This document shows, in pieces, positions 9,741 to 16,950 of a stretch of 42,376 nt of DNA. Under the pieces are notes generated by a model that saw nothing but the letters and a program-made list of their open reading frames with translations, was not told the origin of the DNA and searched no databases. The translations under genes were made by a program, and so were the position numbers. Every line of letters begins with the position of its first letter. The stretch's first letter is position 1. This stretch comes from Legionella santicrucis (GTDB lineage Bacteria; Pseudomonadota; Gammaproteobacteria; Legionellales; Legionellaceae): assembly GCF_001468135.1 (NCBI RefSeq), contig NZ_LNYU01000078.1, positions 86,040 to 128,415 on the forward strand, in the 5' to 3' direction.

Positions 9741-10015
9741 GTAGACGCAACATCTATTGAGGTGTGTCATGTAAAACGAGTTGCTCAAAATAAAGTTTTT
9801 AAAGGTTTAGTTGAGAAATCCAAATCGACTATGGGTTTAAACTCCATTTGATTATCAACGATAAAGGCGAGTCAATAGCGTTTAAATTAACCTCAAGCCG
9901 TACAGATGGTAGATCCATCGTACCAGATATGAGTAAGAATCTGTTTGACAAAATGATTGGAGATGCTTTTCTCCAAAAAAATAGTTGTGGTAACAGCTTA
10001 GAAGCATTTTTATAA
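9741..10015 (+). pseudogene. IS982-type transposase relic (frameshifted)
   Basis: Two consecutive frames give one recognisable transposase stretch. The first runs from 9741 (VDATSIEVCHVKR, then NKVFKGLVEKSKSTMG). After a frame change near 9836 it continues KLHLIINDKGESIAFKL and ends at a stop at 10013-10015. IS982-type transposases carry FxDSTxxxVCH and FGFKLHLIIND at these places. The WFFG part of the second motif is missing, consistent with a ~11-bp deletion at the frame change. The N-terminal part and the C-terminal catalytic end are gone, so it cannot be active. The DNA at 9603-9740 shows no gene. Confidence 0.75.
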
Positions 10016-10112
10016 GTTTTCCTAAGTGATATATATATAACATAACCGATTCCTGACACAAGGAATGATCGTACTCCGGTAAACAGATAATCAAATTAAT
10101 TTGATCCCAGCA

Positions 10113-10121
10113 TGCTATAAT
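10113..10121 (+). promoter_or_regulatory. Candidate extended -10 promoter
   Basis: TGC followed by a perfect TATAAT (10116-10121) lies about 57 bp before the ATG at 10179. No good -35 hexamer is visible at the usual distance, as is common for extended -10 promoters. Confidence 0.45.
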
Positions 10122-10178
10122 TATTATAAGAGTTGGAGTATTAAAAATTAAGTTATTAGCGTACTTAGGAGTATTGTA

Positions 10179-10568
10179 ATGGACAAGTCACGCTTTTTAG
10201 CCAAAGCCCTTGGTATGTATCTTATCATAGTTAGTTTGGCTATACTCCTCAACAAGCAGCATTTTATAAATTTGGTTAGCAGTCTAATAAATAACATGCC
10301 GTTGATGTTTGTAACCGGTTTTTTTACACTAATTTTAGGTCTTCTATTTGTATTAAGCCACAATATCTGGCAATGGAACTGGCGAGTAATTATTACAATT
10401 ATAGCTTGGCTTACCTTGATTAAAGGTGCCAGCATTATCCTTTATCCACAATTTATTGATAAGGCTACTGCGTTGTTCGTACATAATACGACAATCAGTT
10501 ATCTAGCTGCAGCAGTTAATGTCATTCTAGGTATTCTGCTCTGTTATTTTGGATTCAGACGCTCATAA
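10179..10568 (+). CDS. Small four-helix integral membrane protein, function unknown
   Basis: 129 residues with four hydrophobic stretches (about 8-28, 38-60, 68-88 and 104-126), so almost wholly membrane-embedded, ending in a short basic tail (FGFRRS). A Shine-Dalgarno AGGAG precedes the ATG by about 8 bases, and a candidate extended -10 promoter lies upstream. It stands alone between the transposase relic and the convergent MFS gene. I do not recognise a named family and see no catalytic motif. Confidence 0.75.
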   Translation: MDKSRFLAKALGMYLIIVSLAILLNKQHFINLVSSLINNMPLMFVTGFFTLILGLLFVLSHNIWQWNWRVIITIIAWLTLIKGASIILYPQFIDKATALFVHNTTISYLAAAVNVILGILLCYFGFRRS

Positions 10569-10705
10569 CATGTGTGTCATGAGGCGAAATACTTTTCAAA
10601 TGGGAAATAGATCGATCTAAAAAAATGTGAAGGTTTTTATGTCGTTCCTATCTTCAGGAATATATTTAATGCCATTAGAAGTTACAATAACGCATCATCA
10701 AATAA

Positions 10706-11878
10706 TTATTTTATTTTTTTCATGACAATCCATAACAATGGAAGTGCTAACAGCTGAATCAAAATAGAAAAAATAACTAGAGCAAGAATCGATATATCAT
10801 AAAGAATACCCATGGATACACTTCCTAAAAACCAAAAAATACCAAATCCAGTATTAAAAATCCCATAAGCAGAACCGCGTTTTTCTTTAGGCGTCATATG
10901 CGCCACAATAGCACGCATTAAAGACTCATGAGCACCAACACCGATGCTCCATAAAATAACGCCTAATAGGGCAAAATTGAAATTACCCAGAAAGACTAAA
11001 GGAGCGAAGAGACAAGACAGCAATGTGACTCCAATTAAAATAATAAAGCCTTTTCGATCATAAAGATGACCTAATAACGGTGCACTTAGCATATTAGCTC
11101 CCATGGCGATTGAATAAGAGACAGGGATCCAAATCGGCGATAACAGGGCTGTTTTTTGGAAGTGATAAGCAATTAATGGAAAATCAGCATAACCAGCTGC
11201 AATGACTGCTGCACCCGCTAAATAAAACCAAAATGACTCATTCATTCCAGTGGACTTCAGATTATTATGTTCTATTTCTAAATCTTGTGGTCGTGGATAA
11301 AGCCACCGCGCAAACAGCAATGTGACTAAAGCGAGCAATGCAGGAATCATCAGAATCGCAAAACTGAATTGATAGTCCTCTTTAAAATAAAGCGCTACGG
11401 TAATAATCAAAGGACCGATCATTGCACCTGCTTGATCAAGTGCTTCATGTAAGCCAAAAGCCCATCCCATACCCATTTGATTCCCCGCGTGAGATAACAT
11501 GGCATCTCGTGAGGGCACGCGTAAGCCTTTTCCTATGCGCTCGGTAATTATTAAAACAGCAGCAACCCACCAATGTCCGGCAAGCGCTAGCAGGGGAACA
11601 GCCAATAAGTTACAGACATAACCGATTATCGTAATGGCCCAATACTTTCCTGTACGATCAGCAAGATAACCGGAAACCATACGTAATACGTAGCCGGCCA
11701 ATTCACCAAATCCAGAAACGAAACCTACTAGGGCCGCATTAGCACCCAATACAGCAAGATACGGGCCAGTGATACTTCGCGCTCCTTCATAAGTCATATC
11801 TGCAAAAAGGCTGACAATTCCTAAAAGGATAATAAAGATAAGTGCATTTTTGGGAAGTAATCTATTGTTAACTTTCAT
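10706..11878 (-). CDS. MFS transporter
   Basis: 390 residues, about twelve hydrophobic segments with a central hydrophilic loop near 195-215 (PRPQDLEIEHNN), the usual size and shape of a major facilitator. Family-like motifs are GYLADRTGKYW after helix 2 and ERIGKGLRVPSRDA in the helix 4-5 region, which places it among the GKGLR-type MFS proteins. The substrate cannot be read from sequence; drug or metabolite efflux are both possible. The ATG has only a weak upstream purine run. It is transcribed towards the small membrane protein at 10179 and away from the EAL gene, without an operon partner. Confidence 0.85.
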   Translation of the reverse strand: MKVNNRLLPKNALIFIILLGIVSLFADMTYEGARSITGPYLAVLGANAALVGFVSGFGELAGYVLRMVSGYLADRTGKYWAITIIGYVCNLLAVPLLALAGHWWVAAVLIITERIGKGLRVPSRDAMLSHAGNQMGMGWAFGLHEALDQAGAMIGPLIITVALYFKEDYQFSFAILMIPALLALVTLLFARWLYPRPQDLEIEHNNLKSTGMNESFWFYLAGAAVIAAGYADFPLIAYHFQKTALLSPIWIPVSYSIAMGANMLSAPLLGHLYDRKGFIILIGVTLLSCLFAPLVFLGNFNFALLGVILWSIGVGAHESLMRAIVAHMTPKEKRGSAYGIFNTGFGIFWFLGSVSMGILYDISILALVIFSILIQLLALPLLWIVMKKIK

Positions 11879-11934
11879 AAAATAGAGTTTTATCGCCTTT
11901 TCATAAGATTAGCAAATTAAAAGACAATAGAATA

Positions 11935-12057
11935 TTAATTGAATGAATCTGTGGGTAGTATGGAGATATTTTTCTTGAGTTTTTCCATTAAATCATCACG
12001 ATTAGCAATAAACTCCCAATGAGCTCCTATTTCATTTTCTTTAGCAAATTGGGTAAT
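11935..12057 (-). pseudogene. Possible 3' remnant of an unidentified gene
   Basis: In the 405-bp gap 11879-12283 the minus strand has a 40-codon stretch without a start, reading ITQFAKENEIGAHWEFIANR and ending ILPTDSFN before a stop. Its composition is protein-like, and it begins directly after a stop, as expected of a decayed gene end. I do not recognise the family. The rest of the gap is AT-rich and holds the upstream regions of the two divergent genes. Confidence 0.3.
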
Positions 12058-12283
12058 TCATGAAATACCGTTTATCCTTAATCTACTTTTGTTCTGCCTC
12101 TTGTGACTAGAGATCCTATATGGAGTATTGATCTTGAGTCCCTAATTGTCTGCCTCTTTAACTGAGCTTTATGTGATCTTGAGATAAGAAACTCTTTGAA
12201 CTATTCTATTATGAATAGTTCATGGATATTTAATAACGATTTCTGATAGCTGTTCCACAACTTGCATTATTCGAGATAAAAAA

Positions 12284-13927
12284 ATGCGTCGAATAAAGAT
12301 AATTAGTACCGCAATCTGCTTTGCAATTGTTGGAGCAATCCTCCCTATGGGGGGAACACTTTTTCTCGCATGGTTCTTAGCATTTCAAGAAGAAAGCGAA
12401 ACCTTACATGAATACGCTACACGAATGTTGATACGAGCAAAATATACTCTTGATGAAACACGAAAAGCCCTTTCTTTACTCGAAAATAATAAAAATATTT
12501 TACCTATTTGTTCGCAAAAGCAGATTCACTTGATGAGGGAAGTTTCCACTTTGATAACAGAAGCAAAAAAAATTTCCTATTTTGAAAATGATGTTGAATA
12601 TTGTACCAGCTGTGGGGGCTCGGAGCCTAAAATACCTAGATCTAGAACCCATCTTATTTTACCGGATGGCTTAGAAGTAGGAATGGCCATGCCAGGCTCG
12701 ACTAATTCTCAATCTTTATATATTCCTGTACGTCATGGTGGTAACTATGATGTTTTTATTGATTCGAAACGCCTTTCTGACATTATTACACCTGCAGAAG
12801 TTTGGTTAGCTATTGTTTATGATGGAAAAATAATTACTGAGCAAAATAAAATTCAACCCGCCTTACTTAAAATAATAATGAACAAAATTAGAGATGATAA
12901 CTTAGGTCAATATTATCAGCAGGTCAATGGTAAAAAACGCTTAAAACCAGCAGACTCCCTCAAAAAAAATCAAGTATTTATTCTTGATGAAAGAATGATA
13001 TTTATCAGTCAATATGGACCCTTTCACTTTATTTCTTCGGAGCCTGAATCGTTTGTTGATCAACATTATAAAAAACTGCAATTAATCTTCCTGCCCTTTG
13101 GTTTTATTACGGCTTTTTTCATTATAGGATTGGTAATATTTTACTCAAGAAAACGATTATCTTTTAAAGCTGATTTACAAGAAGCCTTAAATAACGAGGA
13201 ATTTTTCGTATGCTATCACCCAATTGTTAATACTGCATCTGGCATATGTTGTGGGGCGGAAGCATTAGTGAGATGGCAACGCGCTAATGGCCAAATGGTA
13301 AGCCCGGATTTCTTTATCTCCTATGCAGAAGAAGCAGGAATTATCTCCGCTATAACGAAAAAAGTGATTGATCTCGTTTTTGATGAAATGGAGCAATTTC
13401 TTGCTCAAAATAAAGAAGCACATATTGCCATTAATACCTCTGGTGAAGACATACATAATGGATGCATTCTTGAAATATTAGAAGCGAAGATTTTGAAAAG
13501 TAAAATAACGCGACAACAAATATGGATAGAACTTACTGAGCGAACTTTTTTAAAAATGCACGAAGCAAAAAAAATTATTATTCAAGCTCGAGCATTAGGC
13601 TATATAGTAGTTATTGATGATTTTGGTACAGGTTATTCTAATCTATCTTATTTGCAAAACTTACCATTGGATGTGCTAAAAATTGATAAGAGTTTTATTG
13701 ACAGTTTAGGCATGCATTCAGCAACGAGTCATGTAGCGAAGCATATTATCGAAATAGCAAAAAGCGTAAATTTAAAAATTGTCGCAGAAGGGGTTGAAAA
13801 ACAAGCACAATATAATTATTTAAAAGAAAGAAAAGTAGAGTATATTCAAGGTTATTTATTTTCTAAACCACTTTCAGCGGCTGAATTTATAAAATTCTTT
13901 GATGATAATACAGAAGGCTCATTATGA
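12284..13927 (+). CDS. Membrane-bound cyclic-di-GMP phosphodiesterase (CSS-type sensor + EAL)
   Basis: 547 residues. Hydrophobic helix at ~8-33, periplasmic region ~34-265 with paired cysteines (YCTSCGG) as in CSS-motif sensor domains, second helix ~267-288, then a cytoplasmic EAL domain ~296-540. The catalytic set is intact: AEALVRW with E326, NTSGED, IELTERT, DDFGTGYS with D445-D446, KIDKSFI, AEGVE and QGYLFSKP. It should hydrolyse c-di-GMP to pGpG. In enterobacterial relatives the periplasmic cysteines tie activity to DsbA/DsbB redox state; whether that holds here is inference. There is no GGDEF domain. The ATG follows a weak GAGAT. It is a single gene, with no operon partner. Confidence 0.92.
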   Translation: MRRIKIISTAICFAIVGAILPMGGTLFLAWFLAFQEESETLHEYATRMLIRAKYTLDETRKALSLLENNKNILPICSQKQIHLMREVSTLITEAKKISYFENDVEYCTSCGGSEPKIPRSRTHLILPDGLEVGMAMPGSTNSQSLYIPVRHGGNYDVFIDSKRLSDIITPAEVWLAIVYDGKIITEQNKIQPALLKIIMNKIRDDNLGQYYQQVNGKKRLKPADSLKKNQVFILDERMIFISQYGPFHFISSEPESFVDQHYKKLQLIFLPFGFITAFFIIGLVIFYSRKRLSFKADLQEALNNEEFFVCYHPIVNTASGICCGAEALVRWQRANGQMVSPDFFISYAEEAGIISAITKKVIDLVFDEMEQFLAQNKEAHIAINTSGEDIHNGCILEILEAKILKSKITRQQIWIELTERTFLKMHEAKKIIIQARALGYIVVIDDFGTGYSNLSYLQNLPLDVLKIDKSFIDSLGMHSATSHVAKHIIEIAKSVNLKIVAEGVEKQAQYNYLKERKVEYIQGYLFSKPLSAAEFIKFFDDNTEGSL

Positions 13928-14230
13928 AAAAAATCGGCTCTACTTCAAATAAACACATCATTTTTTAGTCTAACTTTTGACAACAGAAAAATGAAGAAAT
14001 CAAATTCTCATCTAATCTCTTTAGAGGCGATCTTGGCCGAACACCGGATCTTCAATATGCTTTCATCTACTTTGGTAGATTGATTATACGTGGTGCTTAC
14101 CGCCATTCATTTCTCCACAGAAGGGACATTATCCCAAATTTTAATCCTCACTATTCTAAGCAAGGAAAAAAGGAAAGAACTGCCCCATGTGTGTTGGTTG
14201 ATAGAGTATTAGTAAATTCACAACTGCATA
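13928..14230. other. Intergenic stretch between convergent genes, no gene seen
   Basis: No convincing coding or structural signal. A plus-strand frame at 14080-14307 is open but runs into the 3' end of the minus-strand gene, lacks a Shine-Dalgarno site and resembles nothing. Confidence 0.5.
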
Positions 14231-15691
14231 TCAAAACATATCTCTCTGCATCGATGAATCCTTGTAAGCTCTCTGTTCTTTTTCCTGAGAGGTCATGGTT
14301 TTGCTGAACATACCAATATTTCTATCTTTTGTTAAAGCTAAAATAGATTGTTTGTAAAGAACTAACGGCACAAGCTCGTTTGCTGAGATACCGGGATATT
14401 GCAAAATCTCTTTACTTCCAACTGTAAGGGACTTTGCATTAATTTGGCCTTGTTCACTTTTAAAATCAGCGACATGTCGCGCCATAAATAAATTATATTG
14501 TTGACAAAGTTTTTCTACGAAGTCGCTACGAGTAGCTTCAAACACAAAGCTATTGATTACAATACTCATAACGCCATGATTACCTTTTATAGCTGACTCT
14601 ATGTATGGCTTCATAAAATCAACGAGCTTATTCATATCAGCATATATTATTACATCTATATCGCTATGGAGTAGGGATTGATAAATATCATAATTGCGTT
14701 TATGCGATTCGGTTCGTACCTCTTGCCATTTCCAATTAGCTTTGGGGCCTTGAGTTAAGTTGTCTCGTGCTACTTCTTCGTTAACTTTAGCTATATTTGC
14801 ATCAGTGCCAATGATTGCTGTTTTTAATCCTTTCTCACTTAATAGCGCTTTTAAGGCAACAGCGTATTCATTATATCCATTAGTGCCACGTAACAGGATG
14901 ACCGTTTTTTTATGATTATGCTTGTCAGCATATGCAGCATCCTCTGTTGTAAAACCTTCATAGTATTGTTGCAATGTTTTATTTTCTTTAGCAACATATT
15001 CATCAATACTTGAATAGGTAATGTCAAAGTTAAGCGCACAAGTAAAACCAATCGTACCTACACCATTATCATTTAAAAACAACGAATAACAATCATCTGG
15101 TAACTGAGCTTGGTTAGGGTAAACAGTAATTGATTTGCCGGTGATTACACATCCTTTCTGCGGACCGGATGTATATAAATAACAGGCATGTCCACCTTGA
15201 CAAATAAGTAATGAGTCTTGTTTATGAGCATGAGCTATTTTAGCAATTTTTTTGACAATTTCCCCTTGGAGTACTGTTGATAATCCAATAGTTTTATCGT
15301 TAAAAGGAATAAAATAAGAATCTTCTTCAATACCCATATATTTTCCTTTGATTAATATATGAGGTATTTTTTCTGACTCTAATGTTTGTTTGATCGCTTG
15401 CTTACGCTGCGTTTTTTCTTCATCAGATAACTTTTCACCTATAGCGGGATTCTCGCCTGTTCCTATGCAAATATAACCGTAGTTTTCATGCAAATTTATA
15501 AAGACTTGTTCAGGAGTGGTGCCAGTCGCTTGTGCTATCGCTTCGAAATCAACATGTGATTCTTGTCCTTCAAACAATTTATTTAAAACCTGAAATAAAG
15601 GGTCGTCTCTTTCAATATGCCGTTCTGAATCTGGAGTGATATTCTCCCTAGTTACTATCCAAACCCCATTTTCGTTACGATTTTTACCCAT
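14231..15691 (-). CDS. Uncharacterised 486-residue protein, possible effector
   Basis: Soluble, with no signal peptide or membrane segment. Visible landmarks: a mid-N-terminal part with SLLICQGGHACYLYTSG and KGCVITGKSITVYP, then a segment VILLRGTNGYNEYAVALKAL (~275) followed by GLKTAIIGTD and IDVIIYADMNK. The second segment has the alternating strand-helix look of a nucleotide-binding or kinase-like (zeta-toxin/uridine-kinase type) fold, but the canonical GxxxxGK[ST] is absent, so this is only a structural guess. The start is supported by GAGGT five bases before the ATG. Monocistronic, with an AT-rich upstream region. The polar C-terminus and the host type make an exported effector plausible, not shown. 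Confidence 0.8.
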   Translation of the reverse strand: MGKNRNENGVWIVTRENITPDSERHIERDDPLFQVLNKLFEGQESHVDFEAIAQATGTTPEQVFINLHENYGYICIGTGENPAIGEKLSDEEKTQRKQAIKQTLESEKIPHILIKGKYMGIEEDSYFIPFNDKTIGLSTVLQGEIVKKIAKIAHAHKQDSLLICQGGHACYLYTSGPQKGCVITGKSITVYPNQAQLPDDCYSLFLNDNGVGTIGFTCALNFDITYSSIDEYVAKENKTLQQYYEGFTTEDAAYADKHNHKKTVILLRGTNGYNEYAVALKALLSEKGLKTAIIGTDANIAKVNEEVARDNLTQGPKANWKWQEVRTESHKRNYDIYQSLLHSDIDVIIYADMNKLVDFMKPYIESAIKGNHGVMSIVINSFVFEATRSDFVEKLCQQYNLFMARHVADFKSEQGQINAKSLTVGSKEILQYPGISANELVPLVLYKQSILALTKDRNIGMFSKTMTSQEKEQRAYKDSSMQRDMF

Positions 15692-16037
15692 AGTTACCTC
15701 GAATTTCTTAAGTTATTTTCTGTAAGATACAAAATCAAAATGAACAATATTCATTTAAGAATTGCATTTTTATTAATATTTTTTATATCAATTCGTGGCT
15801 AATTTAATCAAAATAATCAAATAAAAACCAATGAGAATTATTGGTATGTGATATTAAATAATTTAATATGCTTTTATTTTCGGCAACTTATTTTTAGAGG
15901 TGGTCTCCACCTTTATTCTGATAGTGCACGTAGCTCTCTTTAAACTATTAACTGTTCGCAAAGTGGTTATGATGTTAATTTTAACCGTCAATGCTTTATA
16001 GAAGGGGCATGAATCCTAATGAAAGTATATAGAGGTA
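15692..16037. other. AT-rich intergenic stretch upstream of the minus-strand 486-residue gene
   Basis: No gene is seen. It holds the promoter region of the gene ending at 14231 and the 3' side of the kinase-like gene. No strong promoter hexamers or terminator could be identified by eye. Confidence 0.4.
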
Positions 16038-16775
16038 CTATGATTGATTTACTTTAAGAACACTAACCTCATTTTCTTTATTAGCAGCTAAAGAATCGAT
16101 GTAACTATTTAAATTGTCAATGGCCTGATCATAATCTTTGCAAATATGTCCAGTGATAGACTGTGCGTGTTGGCATATCCGAGAACGACCAACATTGTAG
16201 TCACAGTTAGATACTCCTCCAAAATCAATTATGTATGCTTTAAAAGATTTTCCGTCATTGTGAACCAGAATGTTAGGCTCCAAAATATCATTCTGATATA
16301 AATTTTTAGTAGCTAAATCACGTAAAGCATATGCGACAGCTAACCATATCTTAGCTTCAGTCAATTTATCATCAAATTCCAGCTCATTTAGCCACGAACC
16401 TAACTCTCGTCCAGGTAAGCAGGGTAATATTAAGCGAGGCCCATTCTCTTGATCGAGCACTATCGTGCCTTTTTTATTCGGATAAACGGTATTCCATTTT
16501 TTTAACTCACTTTCAAACTCCTTTGCTTCGCTAGCAAATAATGCGGCACGATTTGCTGGAGTGTCTCCAAAAAAATCTATTTTTTGTTTAAGCACTCGTT
16601 TGACTATGTATTGAGGATCATCAGCACTACTTTTTGCGAAAAATCGGCTATCCGCTGAATATCCCGAGTGGGGGGAGTTAAGGGGGGAATAGGTAACCCC
16701 TAAATTTATAAAAGTTGAGTTCCTTTTTCTTAATGTAGGAAATTGATATGAAATTTCTAGTTCTTCATTATTCAT
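16038..16775 (-). CDS. Compact protein-kinase-like protein, candidate effector
   Basis: 245 residues with the minimal marks of a kinase fold: a lysine in YIVKRVLK (K59) as the ATP-lysine candidate, a Glu in the following helix (E83 or E86), a hinge-like LPCLPGRELGSWL, a catalytic-loop-like QNDILEPNILV (D163 and N168, equivalent to HRDxKPxN with His replaced by Gln), and DFGG with D184 for metal binding. There is no clear glycine-rich loop and the C-lobe after DFG is only ~60 residues, so the fold is shortened. Related short kinases occur among Legionella effectors. Catalytic activity is plausible because the Asp, Asn and DFG Asp are kept. No signal peptide. Upstream GGATAAG is a weak ribosome site. 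Confidence 0.8.
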   Translation of the reverse strand: MNNEELEISYQFPTLRKRNSTFINLGVTYSPLNSPHSGYSADSRFFAKSSADDPQYIVKRVLKQKIDFFGDTPANRAALFASEAKEFESELKKWNTVYPNKKGTIVLDQENGPRLILPCLPGRELGSWLNELEFDDKLTEAKIWLAVAYALRDLATKNLYQNDILEPNILVHNDGKSFKAYIIDFGGVSNCDYNVGRSRICQHAQSITGHICKDYDQAIDNLNSYIDSLAANKENEVSVLKVNQS

Positions 16776-16950
16776 TATAATAATCTTATCCGTTACTTGT
16801 CTAATTAAATTACATCATTGACATTAGTTTGGCCAATTAATATATTAATATGTTACAGAGGTTTTTTAAATAGCACTTTTTTAATTATTAAGTAAAAGCA
16901 ATTTTTACTCACTTGCCATTGTTCATCAGTACTTAATAACGTCAGAATAT

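Noticed and set aside
10148..10435. 95-residue minus-strand frame opposite the small membrane protein
   Set aside because: The plus-strand frame has a good ribosome site, an extended -10 and a clean four-helix pattern; the antisense frame has none.
14080..14307. 75-residue plus-strand frame overlapping the 3' end of the 486-residue gene
   Set aside because: No ribosome site, overlaps a well-supported gene antisense, no recognisable protein features.
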